A stretch of 26,379 nucleotides of DNA from CAZZIZ01 sp964654535 (GTDB lineage: Bacteria; Bacteroidota; Bacteroidia; Chitinophagales; UBA2359). The stretch spans positions 1 to 26,379 of the forward strand of contig CAZZIZ010000022.1 of assembly GCA_964654535.1 (NCBI GenBank), written 5' to 3'. The notes below the pieces were generated by a model. It was not told the DNA's origin. It saw only the letters and a list, made by a program, of their open reading frames with translations, and did not search any database. Positions 1-7,905 of the stretch are shown here, piece by piece. Each line of letters opens with the position of its first letter. Position 1 is the stretch's first letter. The position numbers and the translations under genes are program-made.

Positions 1-209
1 CGATCATCAATCGACTCCGCTGAGTCTTCTATAATAATTTCTGTCTCACCCTCTTCTCTAGGATTTTGTGCAGCTTCAAAATCGCGCTGCTGTTGTTGCA
101 TTTGTTCTTGCACGTCCTTCATCTTGCTAGCCAAAAAATTTGGCAGCACATATCTAAAGAGTATGCGGAAGCCGAAGTAAACGGCAGCAAGCGTTAATAA
201 AAAGTACAT
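1..209 (-). CDS. DUF4834-like small membrane protein (C-terminus cut by window edge)
   Basis: The reading frame starts at ATG 209-207 and stays open to the window edge, giving about 69 residues. The N-terminus (MYFLLTLAAVYFGFRILFRY) is one hydrophobic helix followed by basic residues. After it comes a Gln-rich, probably helical stretch (KDVQEQMQQQQRDFEAAQ) and an acidic tail. This pattern resembles the short Bacteroidota family DUF4834, whose function is unknown. The start lies 10 bp after the carB stop, so the two genes are probably co-transcribed. A single-pass inner-membrane protein with a cytoplasmic tail is the likely topology, which is inference. The family name is from memory. Confidence 0.7.
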   Translation of the reverse strand, partial: MYFLLTLAAVYFGFRILFRYVLPNFLASKMKDVQEQMQQQQRDFEAAQNPREEGETEIIIEDSAESIDD

Positions 210-219
210 TAGGTTTTTC

Positions 220-3036
220 CTATTTGCTTAGGAACATTGATTTTTCATTCACCAATTTACGGAAGAATGGGTCTTGCGTGTCCTTGATAAAACGAATTTC
301 TTCACCAGTTGATTTCATTTCAGGCCCTAATTCTTTATTCACATTAGGGAACTTATTGAAAGAGAAGACCGGAAGCTTGATGGCGAAACCCTCCATTTGA
401 GGGTCAATATCGAAATCGCTGAGCTTATTGGCGCCAATCATCACCTTGGTAGCCATATTCAAAAACGATGTTTGGTAGGCCTTGCAAATAAACGGAGTCG
501 TACGTGAGGCACGAGGATTTGCTTCTATTATATAAACCTGTTCGTCCTTCACCGCAAACTGAATATTGACCAAACCACGAATATTCAAAGCCAAGGCTAT
601 TTTCTTGGTGTGATCTTTCATCTGTTGGATAACATTATCCGAGAAGCTGAAAGGCGGTAATACAGAATTCGAATCGCCGGAGTGAATACCCGCAGGCTCT
701 ATGTGTTCCATAATTCCCATTATGAGTACATCCTCACCATCGCAGATAGCGTCAATCTCCGCCTCTTGCGCGCGGTCTAAGAAATGATCAATCAATACCT
801 TGTTACCAGGTAAGTCATTGAGCAATGCAATAATCGTGCGCTCCAAATCTTCGTCGTCGATAACGATTTTCATGCGCTGACCACCCAAGACATAAGACGG
901 GCGAACCAATACTGGATAACCAACTTCATGCGCTACGCGCACTGCTTCTTCCGCGTCAGTAGCAACACCAAAGTGCGGATAAGGAATATCATTTTCTTTA
1001 AGCAAAGTTGAAAACGCACCGCGATCTTCCGCTAAGTCCATGTCATCAAATGAAGTACCTATAATTTTAATGCCGTGCTCATTGAATTTCTCTGCCAGTT
1101 TTAAAGCAGTTTGTCCACCCAGCTGAACAATAACCCCTTCGGGTTTTTCCAGCTCTATTATTTCGCGTATGTGCTCCCAGAAAACTGGCTCGAAGTAAAG
1201 CTTATCCGAAATATCGAAATCGGTTGATACCGTTTCCGGATTGCAATTAATCATTATCGCCTCGTAACCAGCTTCCTTCAAAGCCATTACGCCGTGAACA
1301 CAACAGTAGTCAAATTCAATACCTTGACCAATACGATTAGGACCAGCTCCGAGTACAATTATTTTTTTACGATCAGAAGGAATGCTTTCGTTCTCTCCTT
1401 CAAACGAAGAATAGAAGTAGGGCGTTTCTGCTTCAAACTCCGCCGCACAAGTATCCACTATTTTATAAGTACGGTGCACGCCCATTTTCTTTCGTTGGTC
1501 GTAAACCTCATCTTCAGTAACGGTGCGGAGCAAGTGAGCAATCTGCGCATCGCCGTAGCCGTTTTGTTTCAGCGTAATCATCAATTCCTTCGGAATTGTC
1601 GTCAAGTCATAACGCACCAACTCACGCTCCAACTTCACCAAGTTTTTCATCTGAGTCAGGTACCAAGGATCAATTAAAGACATTTGGTGCAATGTGCTCA
1701 CTGGTACACCCAAAGTCAAGGCATCTTTAATTCTAAAAATTCGATCCCAAGTTGGGTTTGCAATACGATCTAGTATGTCCGAGGTTTTCACCCAGTGAAT
1801 ACCATCGGCACCCAAGCCAAGGTGGTTTGTTTCGAGAGACTGACAAGCTTTTTGCAAAGCCTCGTTGAAGCTACGGCCTATGGCCATTACCTCACCCACT
1901 GCTTTCATTTGCAGTCCCAAAGTTTTATCGCAACCGTGGAACTTGTTAAAATTCCAACGTGGCACTTTTACAATTACATAATCGAGGGTTGGCTCGAAGT
2001 AAGCAGAAGTGTTGCCCGTAATTTGATTTTTGAGCTCATCCAAGTTGTAACCCACCGCCAGCTTAGCCGCAATCTTAGCAATCGGATAACCCGTAGCCTT
2101 AGAAGCCAATGCAGAAGAGCGCGAAACACGAGGATTAATTTCAATGGCAATTAATTCTTCCGTAGCAGGGTCCAAAGCAAATTGCACATTGCAACCGCCC
2201 GCAAAGTTCCCCAAAGCGCGCATCATGCGAATCGCTTGATTACGCATATTTTGGAAAGCCGTATCCGACAAGGTCATCGCCGGTGCTACCGTTATAGAGT
2301 CGCCCGTATGAATCCCCATCGGATCCATATTTTCGACCGTACAAATAATAACTACGTTGTCATTGTTGTCGCGCAAGAGCTCCAACTCATATTCCTTCCA
2401 ACCCAAGACCGCTTTCTCCACCAATACCTCGTGCGTCGGCGAAGCGTCGAGTCCGCGTTTCAGAGCTTCCTCCAAATCTTCACGGCTGTGCACGAAGCCA
2501 CCGCCATAGCCGCCCAAAGTATAAGAAGGGCGAATCACCAATGGAAAGCCCAGCTCCTTGGCCACCTCTTTACCCTCTAGGTAAGAGTTCGCAATTTGTG
2601 AAGGTGCCACGCCCATTCCCATCTCAATCATCAGCTTTCGAAACTTCTCCCGATTCTCGGTCGTTTCAATGGCGTCCACGTCCACACCTATCATGCGACA
2701 GCCGTACTTTTCCCAGATACCCATTTCGTCCACCTCCACAGCTAGGTTCAGCGCGGTTTGACCGCCCATCGTTGGTAGGACGGCATCAATTTGCCGTTCC
2801 TCCAAAATTTTCACAATGGATTCAGGGGTTAGTGGGAGCAGGTAAATATGATCGGCCGTGAGTTTGTCCGTCATTATGGTCGCAGGGTTCGAATTGATCA
2901 GCACGACCTCAATGCCTTCTTCGCGCAGCGAGCGCGAGGCTTGAGAGCCCGAGTAATCAAATTCACATGCTTGTCCTATAATTATTGGACCACTACCTAT
3001 CAGTAAGATTGATCGAATGGATTTGTCTAGTGGCAA
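220..3036 (-). CDS. carB: Carbamoyl-phosphate synthase large subunit, lacking the C-terminal allosteric domain
   Basis: CarB makes carbamoyl phosphate from bicarbonate, ATP and ammonia supplied by CarA, for pyrimidine and arginine synthesis in the cytoplasm. Two homologous ATP-grasp halves are visible. The first begins at residue ~8 (LLIGSGPIIIGQACEFDYSG) with RPSYTLGGYGGG near 170. The second begins near 560 (VLGAGPNRIGQGIEFDYCC) with RPSYVLGGQRM and EANPRASRTTPF. The protein is 938 residues, against about 1073 for E. coli CarB. It ends soon after LGPEMKSTGE, so the MGS-like allosteric domain that binds UMP and ornithine in E. coli is absent. From memory, Flavobacteriia CarB is generally this short, so this is probably a lineage trait and not damage. 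The start is TTG at 3036; no in-frame ATG lies between it and an upstream stop, and it fits the usual CarB N-terminus. carA is not in the window. Confidence 0.96.
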   Translation of the reverse strand: MPLDKSIRSILLIGSGPIIIGQACEFDYSGSQASRSLREEGIEVVLINSNPATIMTDKLTADHIYLLPLTPESIVKILEERQIDAVLPTMGGQTALNLAVEVDEMGIWEKYGCRMIGVDVDAIETTENREKFRKLMIEMGMGVAPSQIANSYLEGKEVAKELGFPLVIRPSYTLGGYGGGFVHSREDLEEALKRGLDASPTHEVLVEKAVLGWKEYELELLRDNNDNVVIICTVENMDPMGIHTGDSITVAPAMTLSDTAFQNMRNQAIRMMRALGNFAGGCNVQFALDPATEELIAIEINPRVSRSSALASKATGYPIAKIAAKLAVGYNLDELKNQITGNTSAYFEPTLDYVIVKVPRWNFNKFHGCDKTLGLQMKAVGEVMAIGRSFNEALQKACQSLETNHLGLGADGIHWVKTSDILDRIANPTWDRIFRIKDALTLGVPVSTLHQMSLIDPWYLTQMKNLVKLERELVRYDLTTIPKELMITLKQNGYGDAQIAHLLRTVTEDEVYDQRKKMGVHRTYKIVDTCAAEFEAETPYFYSSFEGENESIPSDRKKIIVLGAGPNRIGQGIEFDYCCVHGVMALKEAGYEAIMINCNPETVSTDFDISDKLYFEPVFWEHIREIIELEKPEGVIVQLGGQTALKLAEKFNEHGIKIIGTSFDDMDLAEDRGAFSTLLKENDIPYPHFGVATDAEEAVRVAHEVGYPVLVRPSYVLGGQRMKIVIDDEDLERTIIALLNDLPGNKVLIDHFLDRAQEAEIDAICDGEDVLIMGIMEHIEPAGIHSGDSNSVLPPFSFSDNVIQQMKDHTKKIALALNIRGLVNIQFAVKDEQVYIIEANPRASRTTPFICKAYQTSFLNMATKVMIGANKLSDFDIDPQMEGFAIKLPVFSFNKFPNVNKELGPEMKSTGEEIRFIKDTQDPFFRKLVNEKSMFLSK

Positions 3037-3059
3037 TGGATGCTTGTTTCCGGTTCGGG

Positions 3060-3067
3060 CAAATGTA
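3060..3067 (-). promoter_or_regulatory. Probable -7 promoter box of carB
   Basis: On the minus strand this reads TACATTTG, a full match to the Bacteroidota -7 consensus TAnnTTTG. Transcription would start near 3055, giving a leader of about 19 nt before the TTG start at 3036. The -33 region has no clear TTTG, so this rests on one box. Confidence 0.5.
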
Positions 3068-3189
3068 ATTTTAAAATGCCGAGCGCAGAACTAAATGCCA
3101 CAATTTTTTTTCAATGATTTTGTCAGAGTGTTGATTAAGTCGTAGGCAATATTTTTGGTGAATTCAATTGTGGTGTTTTGGCCAGCAAC

Positions 3190-3342
3190 AGGCTATCCGC
3201 TTGTACTCGGCACTTCAAAAGATTGTTCAGCATAGTCGCGGCTAGTATTCCCTAGACGGTCATCCTTCGCCACTCCTTGCTTCACTAATCTTTTGAAGCA
3301 CCTCATACCGCTACTATCCTGGCTGGGGCTCGCCACAAGCCC
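3190..3342 (-). repeat. Degenerate palindromic intergenic repeat (copy D)
   Basis: It contains a perfect 12-bp inverted repeat, cttcaaaagatt at 3213-3224 and aatcttttgaag at 3287-3298. The flanks ggctatccgc (3191-3200) and accgctactatcc (3308-3320) resemble the conserved blocks of copies A-C in copy C's orientation (GGGCT... and ...ATCCCTCACGC). The outer GCGTG/CACGC ends are lost. It may be a decayed member of a related subfamily; the link is by eye only. Confidence 0.4.
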
Positions 3343-3468
3343 TTAAACCTCCAAAGTCTTTTCGAGCCTGTCGAGAAATCTCCCAGTCTGGAGCGAGCGC
3401 AGCGATGCAACGGGAATGATCATTGAAAGCGACAGAGGCAAAAGCGTTAATGTTTTGCTTAATGTTTG

Positions 3469-5079
3469 TTAGTCTGGATTTAAAATTAATTTTTCGCTCG
3501 AGGACAACTTGCCGTTCTCAAAAATGGAAACGAAATACATACCTGGACTCAAGGAAGTGGTATTAATTCGAAAGGTTCCTTGAATGGGTAATTGCTCGAT
3601 GTCCAAGTCGATTTTTTGACCACTGAAATTGAATACTGAAATGCTATAGTTATAGTTTTCTCGGCCGAAAATTCTAACGTTAGCATAAGAGCTTGCGGGA
3701 TTGGGACTTAACAAAACTTCCGAAGATCCGAAGTGTTGCAATTTGTCCACTTGTTGATCCATCCAATGTAGCCTTTTGGGAATCCAGGATTTTATGGACT
3801 CGACGTCCTCGCCAAAACTCAAGGTCGAAGCCCAAAAGAGATCTTGAGTTACAATATCGTTGGGCCAAAGAGTTTCATTGGCATCGATGTAAGGAGCAAG
3901 TACCGAAGTCAATGAATCAATTTTTGTGTTAAACCACTCGGCGTTGAGATTTTCATTTCTCAATTCTATATACCTGCTTTTAAAGGCACTGAGAAAATAT
4001 GGGTCTTCCATAAACTTAGGCCACCAAAATGGAATTTGGTTATGAGGTTCCCACCAGTCATTGTCAAAATCCCAAGATTCAAATTCACCAAACCTCTGAA
4101 AGTAGTTACTGTAGCAAACATTGAAATCCCAGATTGGGCCAGCTATGATCTTATTGTTCTCGCCGTTGGGAGTCCAGTGAAAGTAACTGCTTAAACGATA
4201 GGCGTCTGGGTTGAAGCCGAATTCGTTAATGATGATAAACTCAACAAAACTGTCCAAATCTAAATAGGTATCAAAAATCGATTCGAGTGTTTCTTCTTCG
4301 TTGTACCAAATGGCCCTATCTACTTCGAGCAGATGGTCTTGCATGAATTCCCTTTGGTCGTCAGTGATGTTTTTTCGTTTCGGATAGACATAACTGTATC
4401 GTGGTTCATATTGATAGCCATCTTCGGTTTGGAAAATTTCTTCCGAAAGCCAACAACGATCTATGCCCCATTTTACATCGGTTTTAAAAATGTAAGAACC
4501 TTCGCTAGGATCATCGGAATCGTCTGGAAAGGCGGGGGTCGCAACTCGGTTGTCATCTCTTTTTATTGACTCGTAGAGTATATACAAGCCAATGTATTCT
4601 CCATTGAGTATAACTTGACAATGCCGATAGTCTGCTGCGTAGTCTGAAACGGTTTCGGCAAACTCGTAGGTAATGGCGTTGCGCATAAAAGAGGCATCGA
4701 TGTAAGAGGCGTGCAAAATCCAATCATTTTCTTTGGACATTCCCAGTAGGGGAAGGTTTCGGTTTTCACCATCCTCATCTCTGGTCTCTATGCGATAACT
4801 ACTTTTTGCATAGAAAAGAGAGCCATTTCCTCGCAGTTCTATTCCAATGTTCGATACCAAATCGGGTTCGACAATATCAATAGCATCGAGACCACCGGAC
4901 AGATAGACTTCCATTGTGCCGTCAATTTTGGGTTCGTTGGGAATGTTTCCGCTTACGTTAAGAACAATAACCGTGAGGTCTAAATTTTGTTGAGCCTGGA
5001 CTTTTGCGTCTGCTGACCAACAACACATTAAGAGCAAGAGCCCAAGAACTTTAATAAAGGGTTTGGCCGCTACAGACAT
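3469..5079 (-). CDS. Secreted CotH-kinase-family protein with T9SS sorting domain
   Basis: The 536-residue product has an N-terminal signal peptide (VLGLLLLMCCWSADA, residues ~11-25). From about 85 to 370 it resembles CotH: KSSYRIETRDEDGENRNLPL, NDWILHASYIDASFMRN, LNGEYIGLYILYESIKR and AGPIWDFNVCYSNY. CotH proteins are atypical kinases, known for phosphorylating spore-coat proteins; in Bacteroidota the substrates are unknown. The Asp of IWDF may be the metal-binding residue, which is inference. The last ~85 residues form a T9SS type A sorting domain (LLSPNPASSYANVRIFG ... LSPGMYFVSIFENGK), so the protein is probably exported through the outer membrane and either anchored or released. It starts at ATG 5079, 84 bp from repeat copy A, and is divergent from rnhB. 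Confidence 0.88.
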   Translation of the reverse strand: MSVAAKPFIKVLGLLLLMCCWSADAKVQAQQNLDLTVIVLNVSGNIPNEPKIDGTMEVYLSGGLDAIDIVEPDLVSNIGIELRGNGSLFYAKSSYRIETRDEDGENRNLPLLGMSKENDWILHASYIDASFMRNAITYEFAETVSDYAADYRHCQVILNGEYIGLYILYESIKRDDNRVATPAFPDDSDDPSEGSYIFKTDVKWGIDRCWLSEEIFQTEDGYQYEPRYSYVYPKRKNITDDQREFMQDHLLEVDRAIWYNEEETLESIFDTYLDLDSFVEFIIINEFGFNPDAYRLSSYFHWTPNGENNKIIAGPIWDFNVCYSNYFQRFGEFESWDFDNDWWEPHNQIPFWWPKFMEDPYFLSAFKSRYIELRNENLNAEWFNTKIDSLTSVLAPYIDANETLWPNDIVTQDLFWASTLSFGEDVESIKSWIPKRLHWMDQQVDKLQHFGSSEVLLSPNPASSYANVRIFGRENYNYSISVFNFSGQKIDLDIEQLPIQGTFRINTTSLSPGMYFVSIFENGKLSSSEKLILNPD

Positions 5080-5162
5080 TGGTTGTTCAAGATATGTTAT
5101 TTATCAAAACGTGTAGTACCAACTTAGTCATAATTCAATGACAATAGTGCGCGCTAATTTTC

Positions 5163-5328
5163 GCGTGAGGGATAGAGGCCTTTGTTCGAGCTCCTGTTGC
5201 AAAAAACAAGAAAAGCGCTCAGCTCCTTAAGAGCTGGAGGCGCTTTTTGTTTTTTGCAGAACAGAGCGAGGGCCGAAAGCCCGACCCCGAACTTAGCACG
5301 CAGTGCTAGAGGTGAGTGGGGCACGCCC
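5163..5328 (+). repeat. Structured intergenic repeat, copy A (166 bp)
   Basis: It starts gcgtgagggatagaggcc and ends ggggcacgccc, so GCGTG and CACGC form a short terminal inverted repeat. Inside, a long hairpin spans about 5199-5257: basal arms gcaaaaaaca/tgttttttgc, middle arms aaaagcgc/gcgctttt, tip CAGCTC-cttaa-GAGCTG. Next come a conserved block agaacagagcgagggccg with a GGGC-cgaaa-GCCC hairpin (about 5270-5282) and a second variable hairpin (ttagcac-gca-gtgctag). It occupies most of the divergent spacer between the CotH-like gene and rnhB, ending 51 nt before rnhB, so it could lie in either leader. Copies B and C share the same architecture. Confidence 0.85.
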
Positions 5329-5368
5329 AAAACATTTATCCAACATTCGTACTGAACACATTATTCCT

Positions 5369-5376
5369 TAACTTTA
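5369..5376 (+). promoter_or_regulatory. Candidate -7 box immediately upstream of rnhB
   Basis: TAACTTTA differs from TAnnTTTG at one position and lies 3 nt before the rnhB ATG. If used, the transcript would start at or very near the start codon (leaderless). The same octamer precedes tatC. No clear -33 box was found, so this is tentative. Confidence 0.3.
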
Positions 5377-5379
5377 GTT

Positions 5380-5979
5380 ATGCTTCGTAAATTCTACAAC
5401 AAACACCTGGTAGAGGCTGGCTGCGATGAGGCCGGTCGGGGTTGTTTGGCGGGACCTGTTTTTGCCGCGGCGGTAATTTTGCCGAGGAAGTTTCGACACC
5501 CTCTCCTGAATGATTCGAAGCAGTTGAAAGAGGCTGAACGCGATGAGTTGCGGCGTGTAATTGAGCGCGAGGCGATTGCTTGGTCGGTTCAGCGATCTGA
5601 TGTAAAACTGATTGACAGTATAAACATCTTACAGGCTTCGGTTCACACTATGCATTTGGCGCTGGACGACTTGGAAATGCGACCTGAGCATATTTTGGTG
5701 GACGGTAACTATTTCAATCCCTATGACTACACACCTCATACTTGTATCGTAAAAGGGGATGCTAAGTTCGCTTGTATTGCTGCGGCCTCAATTTTGGCCA
5801 AAACGCATAGGGATGCTTATATGCGACGATTGCACAGGTTTTATCCAGATTTTAAGTGGGATGAGAACAAAGGATATCCGACATTATTCCACAGAAAAAC
5901 TGTTTTAGCACTCGGAAAAACGAAACATCATCGGAAAACGTTTATTATTAAAGACGCAATGGATCTAAACCTAAAATGA
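5380..5979 (+). CDS. rnhB: Ribonuclease HII
   Basis: RNase HII cuts the RNA strand of RNA-DNA hybrids and removes single ribonucleotides misincorporated into DNA. The 199-residue protein carries the family signature EAGCDEAGRGCLAGPVFAAA with the metal-binding Asp16-Glu17 pair. It also has DSKQLKEAERDELR, a later acidic residue in ILVDGNYF, and DAKFACIAAASILAKTHRD. Length and start are normal for the family. The stop codon (TGA 5977-5979) is followed after 1 bp by the ATG of the secreted protease, so the two are probably translated from one mRNA, although their functions are unrelated. Confidence 0.97.
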   Translation: MLRKFYNKHLVEAGCDEAGRGCLAGPVFAAAVILPRKFRHPLLNDSKQLKEAERDELRRVIEREAIAWSVQRSDVKLIDSINILQASVHTMHLALDDLEMRPEHILVDGNYFNPYDYTPHTCIVKGDAKFACIAAASILAKTHRDAYMRRLHRFYPDFKWDENKGYPTLFHRKTVLALGKTKHHRKTFIIKDAMDLNLK

Positions 5980-5980
5980 G

Positions 5981-7903
5981 ATGCAAAAATTACTGACCCT
6001 CTTACTTGTTTTCGCTATGTCATCTAGCTTCCTTTTTGCCCAAGTTGGGCACGGAGGTGTGCCTTTTGCTATTGAAAATGGCTGGAATTTAGACGAAGTG
6101 ACCACCAGAACGATGCCTGCGGTTGATGCCTTCCAAATGGACCTGATTGATCAGAAGTTCTATATGGAAAAAGGACGCTCTATTCGCTTTGGTGAGGAGC
6201 ATGAAGTTGCCCTTAATTTAGATAACAGCGGAGAGTGGATCAGTTTGGCTAATGGAGACAGGGTTTGGCGATTGAAAATTTCTTGCCCGAACGCGTTTCA
6301 CATTAACCTGATTTACGATTCATTTTTTATGCCTAAAGGCGCGCGCTTTTATATTTACAATAGCGACGCTTCGCATGTTTTGGGTGCCTTTACAAGTGGT
6401 AACAATAAGTCTTACGGAACATTTAGTTCTGGATTGGTTCGTGGCGACGAAACAATATTAGAATACTATGAACCTGCAGCAGTGAAAGGAGAGGGTAAAC
6501 TGAGCGTCTCTACTGTGGTGCACGGTTATAGAAACATGTTTGCTGGCTTGGAAAAAGGTTTCGGTGATTCTGGATCGTGTAACATAAATGTAAACTGTCC
6601 TGAAGGTGCCGATTGGCAAACCATAAAAACTTCGGTGGCTCGAATTATCGCTGGTGGTTTTGATCATTGTACAGGAACAATGGTAAATACTGTGCGTCAG
6701 GATTGCTCTCCTCTTTTCTTAACGGCCAACCACTGTGCGGGCGGCGAGCAGAACTGGTTGTTTGTTTACAACTGGGAAAGCCCTGGTTGTGACAACGTAA
6801 ATATTCCGTTGAGCCAAAGCATTTCTGGCGGTACGCGCGTAATGGGCTTACCTGCTGGTGATGGTGAGCTTGTAGAACTGAGTATGGACGTGCCTCAGGA
6901 CTTCGGCGTATTTTTCGCTGGTTGGAATGCGGAAAATGTTCCTGCCGGTAGAACGGTTTGTATTCACCACCCAGCGGGTGACATTAAAAAAATATCTTTT
7001 AACAACGATCCTTTAACGTCGGGTACTTTTTTCGGTACACCAAACTCTCACTGGACAGTGGGTAATTGGGAGGACGGAACTACGGAGGGTGGTTCTTCTG
7101 GGTCGGCTATTTACGATGAAGAACAAAGAATAGTAGGAATGCTTTCTGGTGGACAGGCCTCGTGCTTTAATAACAGTTTCGATTTGTATGGTAAAATGTC
7201 TTACAACTGGGATACCGGAAACACTGCCTCCAACCGCCTTCAAGATTGGCTAGATCCAGACGACACGGGGGTTCTTGTACTTGATGGCCGCTCTTGTTCT
7301 GTTAATTTTCAGTTTAACGCGGCCTTAAATATCCAAGAGCCTCTTGGTGAGTTTTGCGAATTGACTATAGTTCCAAGCGTGAACTTTAGCAACGGTGGCA
7401 TGGAGGCGATTAACGTAATGGCCGTTGAATATTTTATAGATAATAATCCGCCACAAACCAGCGTGTGGACTGGAAATTTGGCCTCGGGTGCTTCTGTTGA
7501 TTTTAACTTGGGTGCTCTTGTAGGAGTAGAAGGCGCGCATACCTTTACTGCTTGTATTAACAACATTAACGGTCTCTCTTCGGATGATAATATAGAAGAC
7601 AATTGTCAAACGGTGAACTTCACCTGTGCGGATTTGGCCTTGGGTATTGAGAACAATACTATTGCTTTTGATGCCTTTCCGAACCCTGCGAGTGATGTAT
7701 TGAATGTTGACTTGAGTCCTTTTGCAGGCAACGATATTGAATTGTCTTTGCTGGATTTAAGTGGTCGCCGGGTCTTGAATATTCAAACGACTAATGATCA
7801 AGTGTCATTGGCGATACCGCAAAGCTTGGCGAACGGTACCTACTTGCTTTCAGTGAGAGGTAGTCAGCTGGTTTCAACTAAGAAGATTAATATTCTTCGT
7901 TAG
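5981..7903 (+). CDS. Secreted lysyl-endopeptidase-like serine protease with T9SS sorting domain
   Basis: The 640-residue product has a signal peptide (residues 1-20, ...SSFLFA) and a ~180-residue N-terminal region that is probably a propeptide. From ~215 to 410 it has a chymotrypsin-fold domain like Achromobacter lysyl endopeptidase: CTGTMVN, FLTANHC (His251), GDGELVEL (Asp294 as likely triad Asp), VCIHHPAGDIKKISF and TEGGSSGSAI (Ser373). Several cysteines are placed for disulfides. Residues ~435-550 form a beta-rich CARDB-like module. The end (FDAFPNPASDVLNVDL ... NGTYLLSVRG) is a T9SS type A sorting domain. It probably digests extracellular protein; specificity after Lys is only suggested by similarity. 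Its stop codon is 2 bp from that of the convergent E1 gene. Confidence 0.92.
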   Translation: MQKLLTLLLVFAMSSSFLFAQVGHGGVPFAIENGWNLDEVTTRTMPAVDAFQMDLIDQKFYMEKGRSIRFGEEHEVALNLDNSGEWISLANGDRVWRLKISCPNAFHINLIYDSFFMPKGARFYIYNSDASHVLGAFTSGNNKSYGTFSSGLVRGDETILEYYEPAAVKGEGKLSVSTVVHGYRNMFAGLEKGFGDSGSCNINVNCPEGADWQTIKTSVARIIAGGFDHCTGTMVNTVRQDCSPLFLTANHCAGGEQNWLFVYNWESPGCDNVNIPLSQSISGGTRVMGLPAGDGELVELSMDVPQDFGVFFAGWNAENVPAGRTVCIHHPAGDIKKISFNNDPLTSGTFFGTPNSHWTVGNWEDGTTEGGSSGSAIYDEEQRIVGMLSGGQASCFNNSFDLYGKMSYNWDTGNTASNRLQDWLDPDDTGVLVLDGRSCSVNFQFNAALNIQEPLGEFCELTIVPSVNFSNGGMEAINVMAVEYFIDNNPPQTSVWTGNLASGASVDFNLGALVGVEGAHTFTACINNINGLSSDDNIEDNCQTVNFTCADLALGIENNTIAFDAFPNPASDVLNVDLSPFAGNDIELSLLDLSGRRVLNIQTTNDQVSLAIPQSLANGTYLLSVRGSQLVSTKKINILR

Positions 7904-7905
7904 AG

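Larger units (their letters stand above)
3037..3468. other. Non-coding spacer upstream of carB
   Basis: This 432-bp stretch separates the CotH-like gene from carB, both on the minus strand. No credible gene was seen. It holds the carB promoter box, a degenerate palindromic repeat (copy D, separate entry), a short hairpin around 3359-3376 (ttttcga...tcgagaaa) and a perfect 10-bp palindrome aatgatcatt at 3415-3424. The short palindromes resemble those in the array at 18323-18672. Confidence 0.6.

Noticed and set aside
1294..2861. Several plus-strand open frames (106-132 codons) opposite carB
   Set aside because: They lie fully inside the clear carB coding frame, have low-complexity or odd composition and no recognisable motif; typical antisense shadows.
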